Source: Nymphalis io | Lineage: Eukaryota; Arthropoda; Insecta; Lepidoptera; Nymphalidae | Direction: 5' to 3' | Assembly: GCF_905147045.1 (NCBI RefSeq) | Contig: NC_065893.1 | Span: 434,001 to 498,000, forward strand | Length of the DNA: 64,000 bases | In this document: piece after piece, positions 36,372-47,312 of the stretch | Layout: the number at the start of each line of letters is the position of its first letter | Position numbering within the stretch: position 1 is the first letter of the stretch | Translations under genes and position numbers: made by a program | Notes under the pieces: model-generated | What the model was told of the DNA's origin: nothing | The model's input: the letters and a program-made list of their open reading frames with translations, nothing else | Databases searched by the model: none

Positions 36372-36910
36372 TATCATTTATTGCAAAGCAAATAGCAAAT
36401 CATATTTGCTATTTAAAAATATTGCAAAGATGTCAAGTTATAACGCCGCATATTTTTTATGTCTCACTACAATTTTATAAAGAATGCAATTTTAAGATTC
36501 TTACATCAACTGCAAATAACAAAGTGTTGTATAAAATTACGAAGAATTTAAACTTCTTTCAGGAGAATAGTGAACGAACGTTTTTCCTCTTTCATTTTAT
36601 TTTTAATGTTAAAATTAACAATTATAAATATTTCAAAGAACGCACAACTAGTTTTAGTCTCATAATATTAGATATCATTTTAGTTTTAATTTGACTACTG
36701 ATGTTAAGTCGCTATCCTGCTTGCAGATCTCAAATATTTTCATCTCAAATGCTTGTTAGTCTTGTTAATTTTTTTCCTTGCATACTCTTTATATTTGAAA
36801 ACTGTGGCTGCCGTTCAGACGGTTTATAATCAACCTTTTTATTTTTAGCATGTTGATAATGTAGTTGCCTCCTTTCCTCTTGAATATGTTAGTTCCTATT
36901 CCACAACACC
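36372..36910. other. Noncoding, no gene seen
   Basis: AT-rich. An open frame beginning inside B4 crosses into this stretch but has no recognisable content. Confidence 0.55.
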
Positions 36911-36962
36911 TTCGACTCAACCCATCAACCTGCATTCGAACAGGTTGATGGGTTGAGTCGAA
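36911..36962. repeat. Perfect 22-bp hairpin with 8-nt loop
   Basis: Arms 36911-36932 and 36941-36962 are exact reverse complements; loop CATTCGAA at 36933-36940. The left arm starts TTCGACTCAACC and the stem is about half GC. Pairing does not extend usefully outside the arms. Confidence 0.95.
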
Positions 36963-37544
36963 TTTTTGGTTAAGATTTAAATAAGAAAAGAAAATGTCAA
37001 AACCATCAATTAATACAACGGATAGATAAGCATTAATCTTTTCATAGAGTGATTTTGTAAATCTCTCCCCTGGACAGGTGACTCAGTGCTGTGGAGGGTG
37101 ACCCTGTGTTTGCGGAGCTAAAATGTTTGCACACGTGAACGTCCCCTGTACTTTGGCCCCTAAACGGATTATGAAGTATCGTGTATTACTATAGTCCGTT
37201 TCATATTTTGCAACGATATCTGCGTTTATTATTTTTGATTTTCTAATTTTGCACCGATTATAAGTTATACTATCTTAATATTTGTTTCGGATATATATCG
37301 CAATAACTTAGTAACCTTTGTAAGCAAATCTAACGCATAAACAACAAATCGAATCGGGTTGTAGTTTCTGAGATTAGATCCTCAGCTCGGAACTCTTCAG
37401 CTGTTTGGTATAAAAAATAATACATAGATTAAAATTTGGAAATATTAGTTTTTAAGGCACCTTTAAACAGTTTTAATAAAAGAATAATATGGTAAGCGCA
37501 CATATAAGAACTTTAACATATTTATTTGTTGTTTTTTTTATTTA
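36963..37544. other. Noncoding, no gene seen
   Basis: A GC-richer patch at about 37070-37170 contains GTGTTTGCGGAGC, which may be a very old SINE-D-like relic; not callable. Confidence 0.45.
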
Positions 37545-37605
37545 TTTTAGAAGGCAGACGGGCTTATGCATAGTTGTCATCATAGACACTAGCACTGTAA
37601 GAAAT
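37545..37605 (-). mobile_element. Family A 3' relic A18
   Basis: On the minus strand CTTACAGTGCTAGTGTCTAT and CCCGTCTGCCTTCTAAAA correspond to the family A 3' end with an internal loss. Confidence 0.5.
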
Positions 37606-37791
37606 AAAAAGAACTTTTTACACACCTTATGTGCAGCTAATGTCGAGATTTTATGTCTCTTGATCCTGTAATTATACTAGTTCACTTACCAAACCAGAAC
37701 ACATCAATACAAAGTATTGCCGTTTGACAATAGACTAGAACAAGACAATAGACTGAATTGATACTACAAACCCCGTCTAGCATACACAATA

Positions 37792-38094
37792 CCGTACCAC
37801 CAATAATTGTAACAGCCTGTTAATGTCCCACTGCTGGGCTAAGGCCTCCTCTCCCTTTTGAGGAGAAGCTTATTCCACCACGCTGCTCCAATGCGGATTG
37901 CTAGAATACACATGTGGCAGAAGTTCAATGAAATTAGACACATGCAGGTTTCCTCACGATTTTTTTCTTCACCTTCAAGCACAAGATGAATTATAAACAC
38001 AAATTAAACATATGAAAATTCAGTGGTGCTTGCCTAGTTTGAACCCACGATCATTGTTTAAGATTCAAGCGTTCTAACCTCTAGCCCGTACCAC
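37792..38094 (-). mobile_element. SINE-B copy B5 with 9-bp target-site duplication
   Basis: Minus-strand copy. CCGTACCAC at 37792-37800 recurs at 38086-38094. The head is cut about 15 bases short, so the copy is slightly 5'-truncated. Confidence 0.83.
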
Positions 38095-39103
38095 TACTAA
38101 CCTATAAAACAAAGATCAAAAAGATTTAAGACAACAATCCTGTAATACTTGTCATTCATATCGATAGTCATATGCACTCACACTATAATTGAATAATTCA
38201 ATATAAGATTTGGGAATGTGTCAGTCCGTTAGTTTGCAGATCTCCCTTGTTTACTCGGATAAAATGTTTGCGCCAACTCGCCACTTTGATCTGTACACCG
38301 CTTTAAATGTAACCAACAAATTTTGAAATAGAAATTTTAAAAGTAACGAATATTTTATTTATACTTTTAGATATAAATATATTATATAATCCGATGGTAA
38401 TGATTAACTAGAAGTGGTTAACTGAAGCTTAAAATTGGTTAAACAATCAATTCATTAATTGATATTTTTTGATTAAATGACTTTATATTGCTTAAAAAAA
38501 TTACGAGCACTTATCTGGCAGAGCAGCAAGTTACTATATCTGTCTCAGACATTAACGAACGCGCAAATTAGAGTGCTTCTATTAACACCGTTACAGAACA
38601 CACTTCTTGGATCCCTAATATATACGATAAGAGTAAAAGTATAACTAAGACATTTTTGGCAGGATTGTATCAATAATTAATATTATTGACAGTCCACAAT
38701 TAAATGAATGAGATACTACGGTAGTACTTTTAAGTCAGCTCTCTCTTCCATTATAAATAAAAAATGTATTCATTTCAATTTTCCCGAAGGTTCAACGAGC
38801 AATACAAAGTTCAGTTCACTCCACTCAGCATTTATCAGGTGCGTCATGTAATAGGACACCTCACTCCCCTGTCATTACTGAGTCTCGTTTGCTCACGATT
38901 CGAGCATCAACAGTATAAGCGACAAGCGAAAATAAGTTTGATATTTTCATTATTACATTGATTTTTCCTATTTGTTAGTCCAATATTTATATTGTCTCAG
39001 ATATATGACACCGGAGAGATATCCTTAGTCTGGTACATTAAGCAAATTCGTTAGCAAAAAATATAATCAATATTATTCATATTTGTAGCATATTAGTATA
39101 GCA
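38095..39103. other. Noncoding, no gene seen
   Basis: AT-rich unique sequence. A patch at 38780-38900 with CAGTTCACTCCACTCAGC has no supported exon. Confidence 0.5.
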
Positions 39104-39321
39104 TGTAGTTAAAACACCTGAATCTTAACCGAGGACTGTGGGGTCAAGCCCGGACATGTACATCTGAATATATATGTGCTTAATTTGTGTTTATATTTCA
39201 TCCCAAGCTCGACGGTGTATGCACTGATCTGCATTGGAGCAGCGTGTTGGAAATTAGCTCCTGAGCTTTTTCTGAAAGATAAAGGAAACTTTAGTCCAGC
39301 AGTGGGACATTTACGGGCTGT
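39104..39321 (+). mobile_element. SINE-B copy B10, diverged with internal deletion
   Basis: Head remnant (CTGAATCTTAACCGAGGAC, GGGTCAAGCCCGGAC), then CTTAATTTGTGTTTATATTT, GCATTGGAGCAGCGTG and the end CCAGCAGTGGGACATTTACG. The AACATCGTGAGGAAACC block is missing. Confidence 0.75.
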
Positions 39322-39737
39322 TATGTTTAATATACCACAAATATACAACACAGTTGCTTTAAGTTCCATATTTTTTGTCAACATTTATATTATTACTAAA
39401 ATTATTTGAGTAACTGTACATACGAGGGCGTATGTAAATCATCTACAAAGCTTTGCACACACAAGAGTAACTGATCAAGATCTGCATCTGATAAATATTT
39501 TTTATAAAAATATCAAAAATAAATCGCTCCGCTTATAATTTAAACCAAAAGAATATGTCCACTAGGAAACCCGTCCGTACATTCAAGAGGTTCGCCAAAC
39601 ACGCCAGACAAACAGACAAACGGGGAGCACTCGTTCAACGTGTTCGCTTACATCAGAATATTGCTTCGAGTATGACATTTTGGTTTGGATATTAGTTCAC
39701 AAATATAATCTCTAGCGTTTGATGTAATGTTTTGTAG
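39322..39737. other. Noncoding, no gene seen
   Basis: A GC-richer patch at about 39560-39660 (ACCCGTCCGTACATTC, CAAACACGCCAGAC) is unique and may be regulatory. Confidence 0.4.
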
Positions 39738-39800
39738 TAGCTATCTCATAAGGCTGCATATCCCCCGGTCCTGGATTCAAATCCCAAGCAAAAGTTTATA
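39738..39800 (+). mobile_element. SINE-D head relic D12
   Basis: CATAAGGCTGCATATCCCCC and GGATTCAAATCCCAAGC match the anticodon-arm to B-box part of SINE-D. Confidence 0.45.
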
Positions 39801-39892
39801 AGGTTTAAAGCCCGTATGGCGTTCTATTATGAAGAACACGATAAACCTTTGAAGCTGCGTCTGATCAATAATATTTAAAAATTAAAGAGCAA

Positions 39893-40130
39893 ATGAGCTA
39901 CCTGATGGTAAGTTACTACCGTTGCCGTTGCTCTTAGACATCAAAACTTAGAAATGTTGACCATTCCTTACACCATCTATGTTCTACCAACAATATGAAC
40001 TAAGATGTTATATTCTTGGTGCCTCAAATTACATTAGCTCAATCACCATTCAAACTGAAAACAACAATTCAAAGCATTGCTGTTGCTGATAATAATAAAT
40101 AAAAAGAGGGTGGTAGGTGATACCTATTTA
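39893..40130 (-). mobile_element. Family A copy A15, old
   Basis: Diverged minus-strand copy. CTACCTGATGGTAAGTTAC, CCATTCCTTACACCATC, AACTAAGATGTTATATTC and AGAGGGTGGTAGGTGATACC follow family A in reverse order across its length. Confidence 0.65.
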
Positions 40131-41062
40131 TACGGATTTATATTAAGCAATATCACCGAGTACATAATAAATTTATAGTTACGTATGTGTCGAATTATAG
40201 ATGTGCATCTAAGTGGGTCTAAACGCGTCGTCCGGCATACTACAGTTAGTTAAGCATAGAATAGAAGTAAAATTACTGGGCGCATGCAAGTGAAGGTGGA
40301 TGTGCCGCAAATTGAGCAGTATTCACAGCTGCAAATCGAGTTACAGATGAAGCCTTGGTTGTACGGCTGCACGAGCTTGTAAGCGGAGCGGGTAAAGCGT
40401 TTTTATGTGTAACTTTAATATTTCATGTGAATGTATCACATTAAATTTTTAAGTTCTAAAGTTTTTATTTGTAATTGAAAAAGTCTTCGCTTAAATTATT
40501 CAAGCCATTTGTAGTTGAAAAATATGAAATTGTTTAAGTAACTACATCTGTCTATAAAAGCATATTTACAATATAATATAAAATAAGTTTTGGATACTAA
40601 AAATATGAATTGTTTATTTGAACCCTATTGGTCCACTATTATTAAAAATTATTGGAATAATTACTATTCATATTTAAAATATAATTTACGTTTCCCATAC
40701 TGCTTATTCATACATTACATTTTGGTTTTAAACAAGGTCTAACTTTTTTTTATTTTAGGATGAAGCAAGACAATAAATGTGATAATGATGGTAGACGTAA
40801 AAAACGGTTGCAGTCGGTGTCTAAGAGCGTGCAGAGCTTTTAGTCAGCTCGTAACCACGACAGCAAATCAAACCAAGTGTTATATTTAAAATGCAGAAAA
40901 GTATCGCGTAACTTCGATTACTCTTTTATTTAAAACAACAAATCGAAAAATAATTAAAAGTACTCGATGTGTCAGTAATATTACTTTCCCATACTTATAA
41001 TTTTCAAACGTCACGGAAAAAACTTCAAAACTAAATAGAAGGTATTCTAAGGTATTTACTAA
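40131..41062. other. Noncoding, no gene seen
   Basis: A GC-richer unique patch at about 40200-40400 contains CACAGCTGCAAATCGAG (CAGCTG E-box) and may be regulatory. The rest is AT-rich. Confidence 0.45.
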
Positions 41063-41156
41063 TATAAATCCGCTCTCCGCCGCCGTTCAGTTCTCACCAT
41101 CGTCCTTTTACGAGTGGCTGAAAGTAAACGTCGAGTGCAAGGAAAGAGTTGTAAGT
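41063..41156 (+). promoter_or_regulatory. Candidate core promoter and 5' noncoding exon
   Basis: TATAAAT at 41063, a TCAGTT initiator-like match with its A at 41089, and a consensus splice donor GTAAGT at 41151. This would define a 62-bp leader exon in GC-richer unique sequence. The TATA-to-initiator spacing (26 bp) is a few bases short of usual. Speculative: no acceptor or coding exon is identified in the window. Confidence 0.25.
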
Positions 41157-41518
41157 AGGTGAAGCTCGGATTGTTATTACGCTGCGAGCTTTATGTCGCA
41201 TTCAGCTGCAACGCGTTTTATTCAATACTGCATTTACAACATACGTTCGTTGTTGTTAATTTTACAATACACACACAAGGACGTCTCTTTTATTTTATCG
41301 TTTAATAGTAAGATCGATTTGAAGGTTTTAGTTTGAAGTGAATTTATAATGTTCTTCATACCTATTATTTATAATAGAAATAGTATAATTAAATATAATG
41401 AATAATATATTATATTATATTGATTTGCGTTTCTGAATCGCGTATTCAAGTTATTTGCTATATAAAGCGTCTCCTCTCTTGAGGGATTAATAATTAATAA
41501 AGATTAATGGCTAATAAT

Positions 41519-41643
41519 AGGATTTCCTCACAATGTTTTCTTTTACCTCCAAGTATGAGCTTAAGCTCTGGTGCTGGCTGGCGGGCTCGAACCAGCGATC
41601 TTCGGCTACGATCGATGTATTAGTCCTACTGGGCAATCACGGT
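41519..41643 (-). mobile_element. SINE-B-like head relic B12
   Basis: GGATTTCCTCACAATGTTTT, then CGGGCTCGAACCAGCGATC (reverse B box) and CTACTGGGCAATCACGG, in the SINE-B order. Confidence 0.6.
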
Positions 41644-41742
41644 TATATATCTGTACAATATTTCTAGTAATTCCATATCAATTTGAAATACATTATCATA
41701 AAACCTGCCTGTATCGAATAAAATTATTTCACGTATGTATTC

Positions 41743-41828
41743 CACGAACCCACATCGGGTCAGCGTGGTGGAATAAGCTCCAAGCTCCAAAGGAGAGGGG
41801 ACTTAAGTTCAGTAATGAGACATTTTTT
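41743..41828 (+). mobile_element. SINE-B 3' fragment
   Basis: CAGCGTGGTGGAATAAGCTC, AGGAGAGGGGACTTAAG and AGTAATGAGACATTTT match the SINE-B end on the plus strand, opposite to the head relic 100 bp upstream. Confidence 0.6.
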
Positions 41829-41979
41829 AATATACTCTTATTTATATGCAAATCAGATAATGTTATTGTAATATTTGTCGATTAAGTCGGAGCAAATCAT
41901 GTCGTTTGAGATCTATAATGGCGTCCAATGTTATACGAAAATATAGTATGATAGAATTTTTCATTATTTATATTATATT

Positions 41980-42230
41980 CACTCATCAGATATTCTACCG
42001 CAAAACAGCAGTACTTGGTATTGTTGTGTTACGGTTTGAAGGGTGAGTGAGCCAGTGTAATTACAGGCACAAGGGTCATAACATCTTAGTTCCCAAGGTT
42101 GGTGGCGCATTGGTGATATAAGCGATGGTTAACATTTCTTACAATGCCAATGTCTATGGGCGTTGTTGACCACTTAGCATCAGGTGGCCCATATGCTCGT
42201 CGGCCTTCCTATTCTATATAAAAAAAAGTT
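41980..42230 (+). mobile_element. Family A copy A9, 5'-truncated
   Basis: Starts CACTCATCAGATATTC and ends CCTATTCTATATAAAAAAAA. High similarity to A1 and A4. Confidence 0.87.
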
Positions 42231-42611
42231 CATCTAAAATACATCTATACTCCGTCCATTTGGTTATTTACTTTAAGGAGAGACCTTTAAACGTAGCTGT
42301 TCCAGTTTTCGGAAAAAATAACTTTAATATGCGTCATAAAAAATTTTAACTGCCTAATCTTATTTATCTTTTATGCTTTATAATACCATAATTGTATATT
42401 TATTTTTAAACACGATAATTGTTATACGTCATGTATATGGAATTTTCTGACGGAATCGAACGTACTCGCTGCAAATGAAAAAATACAGAAATCTTGCATC
42501 CACTCAAATATCACTAAAATATACATATTTTGAAAAAGCAATGGATATTCGTTTCAAGTTTGAACATCAAAAATTAAACAAGAAAATAAAGGCTTACAAG
42601 TCCTATCACAA
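42231..42611. other. Noncoding, no gene seen
   Basis: AT-rich unique sequence; nothing recognised. Confidence 0.55.
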
Positions 42612-42952
42612 TTAATATTATGTAACCGTAACCGTAACAGCCTGTGAATGTCCCACTGCTGGGCTAAAGGCCTCCTCTCCTCTTTTTGAGGAGAAGGTTT
42701 GGAGCTTATTCCACCACGCTGCTCCAATGCGGGTTGGTAGAATTCACATGTGGCAGAATTTCAGTGAAATTAGACACATGCAGGTTTCCTCACGATGTTT
42801 TCCTTCACCGTAAAGCACGAGATGAATTATAATTACAAATTAAGCACATGAAAATTCAGTGGTGCTTGCCCGGGTTTGAACCCACGATCATCGGTTAAGA
42901 TTCACGCGTTCTTACCACTGGGCCATCTCGGCTTTTTTTTTAATATTATGTA
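42612..42952 (-). mobile_element. SINE-B copy B6 with 13-bp target-site duplication
   Basis: Best-preserved SINE-B. TTAATATTATGTA at 42612-42624 recurs at 42940-42952. The 3' tail read on plus is ACCGTAACCGTAACAGCC, i.e. GGTTAC units. An unexplained T-run lies between the head (GCCATCTCGGC) and the right duplication. Confidence 0.9.
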
Positions 42953-44446
42953 TTAAATTAAAATAATGTAATATTTAATTTCTTTCAACATCGAACTTTA
43001 GTACATATCCATTTAATACGACAAACAAGCGAATACTATATACGTTTTTATTTGAGTAAAAACCTGCTAAATTTAATTTAAAATAAAGCGGCAAAGTTAT
43101 ACTGCTTCGTATTTGTATCTATCTAATAAAAATAAAAACACGGCATTGAAACGCAAAACGCAAACAAGAATTGATCACCGCTACTACATACCAATTAAAG
43201 TGTAAATAATCGAATCGACAATCAAAATGTTACTTTGTTGTACTCACTCGTAGTTTCATCTATCAAAATGTAATCAAAGTATAAAGATAAATCACAACAC
43301 TATAACAATATATCTATTACATAGTACTACCCGTGCGAAGCCGTAAGCGGCCTCTAGTGCCGTAGTGATGAATTAAAATTCCTTTATTTTATTTTATAGT
43401 TAAACTTGTTTTCGCCCACAGCTTCGCCTACGTGTGATGTGGAGACACTTTCACATCTATAATAGTATTAAATATGTATTTGTAAGGATAAAGAAACTCA
43501 ATTTTCGTCATTGCTTACTATTTTCAATGCTCACCTACTATATAAAGAATAAGTATTGCAAGTAATTTGTATTAAAAGCATCATTTGAATAAATTAATTA
43601 CTTAGTTTCAAATATAATCATAAAAGTAAAACGACACATAACATCAAAATGAACAATTTTCTCATTAAACGCTAACAAAAGATGCAAAGAAACCATTAAA
43701 CCGAGGTAATGCCGTCCCTAGGTACCTAATTACTGAGCACTAAAGCGTAGCTAGACTACCTAAAGTCCTAGGTAATGAGGCGCGCTCGGAGAGGGGGGAG
43801 GGGGCTGCGGGAGAAGCCACTGTAATTATGAAAGAAGATTGAGTGGGAGCAACGTTGAGAGGTAGATAAATTGACATTTTCATTTTTTTATTCACGATTT
43901 TCTAATTAGCTTACAGTTTGTTTGTGCTTACTTTATTTGATGTTGTTATTATTTTATTTACCTAACGAAGAACGCGATCTTAATGGTTTATTATAGTTAT
44001 GGTTAGCGTGTTTCGTAATCAATATCAAGGAATACGGATTAAATGAATAAAGGTTTTATAAAGATTTTAGCAATTAAAATATTATTAAAATAAACTATAG
44101 TTTGAACTGCACACAGTTACCAACGGTAGGTACCTACCTATAATTGGCTATGTAATCTATCTTATAATTTACCTATCTAAATTAATTGCTATTAATTATC
44201 TTAGAATAAGTTTTTTTTTGTAAAATAGTGATAATTAAATAAACACCATAATAATTTGAATTCAACAATAAATTTATAATATATAATTTAAGTACCTAAA
44301 TAAATTTTAATACGTTTCGTTTTAAATAGAAACATTGATATCAATATAAAATAACAATCATTATAAATACGAATACTAATAAAAATGTATGTGTTATGTG
44401 TTTCATAAAAATAAATCAATTGAGCAACATAACTCCCACTGACCTC
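42953..44446. other. Noncoding; short repeat-end fragment and a G-rich patch
   Basis: CTACCCGTGCGAAGCCGTAA at about 43328 matches the end of a widespread arthropod repeat (recalled, not searched). A G-rich patch with GGGGGGAGGGGG lies at about 43790. No gene recognised. Confidence 0.45.
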
Positions 44447-44920
44447 CATACAAGGGCGCGGCACCTTCCCTAAATTTAGATCACCTCAAGAAAACATCAA
44501 TCGTACCAACACATGCGCACAATTTTTCACGCCACCACCCACTCTATATACAAACCGAACACCGACACGAACCGACCACCTCGACAGGTGAACGGACAGC
44601 GACTGATGTAGGTAACAATTTCACCTGTGTGATACCTGTGTGCACCTTTCGGCCAATCACCGCGCAGCGCAGGTGCGCAGCTCGATAAAATAGGGCGTGG
44701 TCTGAGCGAAGGCGGTGGATTTTCACCTGTGCGCACCTGAACTGAGGTGCAGGTTATTACGGGTTGGCTGAGGCACGTGGTTGGCTCTTCCAATGGCGTA
44801 TCGCAATCGCACCTGACAGGTGCAAACGTCTCAGGTATTGGTCTGAATGTAGGTCACGCAGCGCTCACCCGTAATGTAGGTTGTTTCCGCGCGGGCGTTA
44901 CGTCACTATGTAGACATTTA
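44447..44920. promoter_or_regulatory. E-box cluster island, candidate enhancer or promoter
   Basis: GC-rich unique sequence with seven CAGGTG/CACCTG hexamers at 44585, 44622, 44670, 44724, 44734, 44810 and 44817. It also has CACGTG at 44774, two CCAAT boxes at 44653 and 44790, and a GC box GGGCGTGG at 44693. The last two E-boxes form the palindrome CACCTGACAGGTG. These hexamers are the known core for Snail/Scratch/Zfh1 zinc fingers and for some bHLH dimers. It matches no repeat family here. Open frames across it are side effects of base composition. Confidence 0.55.
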
Positions 44921-45229
44921 TATACGTTAGCATATTTACAAGAGAATTCTTTGTTATTTGGATGGTTTTTTTTTTGTTCATTTCTTTAAATATAATTGAA
45001 TAGAATAAAATATATGTTTTAATCGAAGATAATATTGAACGCTTATTGAAGCCCTCTTTTACAATATACTTGCTTTATCTTCTTATTCAACGTTTAAAAT
45101 AAACGACACTTCAAAAAGTTAAATTTAATCAACTAACAATATTCTGCCATCACAATTTCCATTATAAAATAACTTAATAATTCTCCCGACTATATAACCT
45201 AGGTTTCTACGTAATATCTACCTTGGAGC
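44921..45229. other. Noncoding, no gene seen
   Basis: AT-rich; separates the E-box island from the TATA candidate. Confidence 0.55.
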
Positions 45230-45335
45230 GCACCTAAGGCCGTATATAAGCGGAGAGGGGGGCTAGATTACAGCGGGTGGGGAGGTGGGGGGAGACGATG
45301 GAACGAGAACGGCGGTCCGTAGATTGTAAATGAAG
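45230..45335 (+). promoter_or_regulatory. Candidate TATA promoter with G-rich downstream stretch
   Basis: TATATAAG at 45243, followed 29 bp later by an A (TACAGC, 45272) at a plausible start position, then a G-rich strand (CGGGTGGGGAGGTGGGGGGA). No open frame of useful length follows, so any product would be noncoding or spliced. Speculative. Confidence 0.25.
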
Positions 45336-46181
45336 GTTTTATGATTTAATATAATGTTTTTCATCAAATTGGAGAATTAAAATAATGTTTTATTTATGCC
45401 TCAAATGAAGATTCGAATATAATTATGTAAAAGTTGGCGCCATGTTTTATATATTTTTTTAAATATTTATGAGCCGTGGCCACGACGACACGACACGACA
45501 CGCAAAATAAATTGAGTATTGGTTTATCTATAGAGACAATCATACCAATACATCCTTGACCTGATTGAACCTCAGAAATCATTCATCGTCATCGTTTTAT
45601 AGACGGACAGGTTCCATAAAAAATAATAAAGTTGGTACCTACCTAATTATCGTTTTATTTTCTATGACATTATAAATAATTGTATCAAAGTTATCAATAT
45701 TTTTGAAAAGTTAATACCTACCTACTATTTTGTGAAGAAACAACTTAAATCTTATTAGTAATACAACTGGGTATATGTCATCCTTAAACCAAGGTTGAGA
45801 ACGTATATCTGAGTGGAAGCCTTCTATTGTGTTCATTGGTTACATTTATCTCTTGGAAAACATCTCGATTGAAATAATATTGAAAGAAATGCAACACCTT
45901 CAGGTATCGCCATATTAATTGGCTTTTATTTTATTGATAAGAGATATTTTTTCTTTTTTTTTTATTCAATATTAAGGCAAGTAAAACATTGTATTGTTCC
46001 ATGACAATTTAATATAAAATAATTAAAAGGAAAACTACATTTCCAGAAGAAACTTCTGGGGCAAACTTCGTTATTATTTACACAAAACTCGCGATATTTT
46101 GGCTCAATTCCAAGTAACTTCACCACGGAACTGTAGTTGCTTTTAAAAGGTGTTGTTAATAAACACCTCAGTAATATGTTA
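45336..46181. other. Noncoding, no gene seen
   Basis: AT-rich. CGACACGACACGACACG near 45487 is a short CGACA tandem. Confidence 0.5.
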
Positions 46182-46318
46182 TTTAGCTGCCCGATGGCCT
46201 AGTGGATAGATTATAAGGCTGCAGTTTTTGAGTTCTGGGATACAATGCCACGGATAAAAAAAAATGAGTTTTATGTAGAAAGCAAGCAAGAAATTATTAG
46301 GAGCAGTTTTAAATTAGG
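46182..46318 (+). mobile_element. SINE-D copy D10, 5' part
   Basis: Head CTGCCCGATGGCCTAGTGG with a degraded B box (GAGTTCTGGGATAC), then the start of the body. Interrupted by the SINE-B copy that follows and probably resumed at about 46645. Confidence 0.65.
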
Positions 46319-46319
46319 A

Positions 46320-46607
46320 AGGACCTGAAATAGCCCAGTGGTTAGAACACGTGAATGGTAACTGATCATTGCGGGTTGAAATCCGGGTAAGCACAACTAT
46401 GCTTAATTTGTGTTTATAATTCATCTCGTGCTCGGCGGTAAAGGAAAACATCGTGCGGAAAACTGCATGTGACCAATTTCTCTCTTCTTCTGTCACATAA
46501 ATATATATCCAACCAACGTGCATTAGAGTAGTGTATAAGCTCCAAACTTCCTCCTCAAAGGGAGAGAAGACCTAAGCCCAGCAGTCGAACATTTACAGGC
46601 TGGGGGC
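46320..46607 (+). mobile_element. SINE-B copy B7, nested in SINE-D
   Basis: Full-length diverged plus-strand copy: head AATAGCCCAGTGGTTAGAAC, degraded B box (GGGTTGAAATCCGGG), AACATCGTGCGGAAAAC, and end CCCAGCAGTCGAACATTTAC. Flanked by the two parts of D10. Confidence 0.78.
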
Positions 46608-46644
46608 AAAGTTTGTAATGCTAATCTGATCTCGCTGTGTAGGT

Positions 46645-46765
46645 TTACAGAGGACAGATAGTGCACTTGTGTTTACGCAAACACTTGTACTATAATGCCT
46701 ATGTCTTGAGCAGTTGGCTTGTCGATGCGATTGGTTTCCGTGGCCAAAATTCGTATAACGATTCC
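46645..46765 (+). mobile_element. SINE-D copy D10, 3' part
   Basis: GATAGTGCACTTGTGTTTAC, CACTTGTACTATAATGCC and GGTTTCCGTGGCCAAAATTC match the SINE-D 3' end in order. Confidence 0.65.
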
Positions 46766-47312
46766 TCTACAATATCATTTATTCCTTTTTCTAATTATCT
46801 AATTATAAACAAACGCCGTCTTGGCGGCATCTTAAGCACTTTAAATTAAAAATAAAGTATATTATAGACTGATCTAACATACTATATGAAAGGAATCCCC
46901 TGTGCTTGTTATATATTAACTTGAGCAAAATAATCATAAAACGAGTCTATAATAATATCTATTATAATTTAAAATGTATTCCGACCACGAGTGGAATAGT
47001 TTAAAGGTAAACTTAAGAAAGCCGTGGAAGTTTTAACGAGCGATGCAACTTGTACAGAGCCCGCTCCGTGACGTTCGCTTCTATTCTCGTATTTAAGGTT
47101 CAGAATTTTTAATGCGAATAATGAGTTTTTTGATACGTAAGTTTTTATGTCGTAAGGAGTTTTTTTTTTTTTTATTTGGAAAAGTTGACGAAGGTCAAGT
47201 TTAGTTATAACTACCTCTTTATTTGGATATAATGTTTTGTTTATTGTTGTTTTTTGGGTTTTAAACGAGATAGTTTTCTATCATATATTGTAAGACATTA
47301 CTGCTTGCTCTC
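46766..47312. other. Noncoding, no gene seen
   Basis: A GC-richer patch at about 47010-47090 (GAGCCCGCTCCGTGACG) has no supported exon. Confidence 0.5.

Noticed and set aside
36281..36694. 137-codon open frame on the plus strand
   Set aside because: It starts inside SINE-B copy B4 and runs into AT-rich sequence; residues are dominated by F, I, K and N and show no domain.
41571..41885. 104-codon plus-strand open frame
   Set aside because: It overlaps two SINE-B fragments in opposite orientation.
44527..44793. 88-codon minus-strand open frame
   Set aside because: It lies across the E-box island, where high GC removes stop codons. Another frame is open over the same bases and neither resembles a protein.
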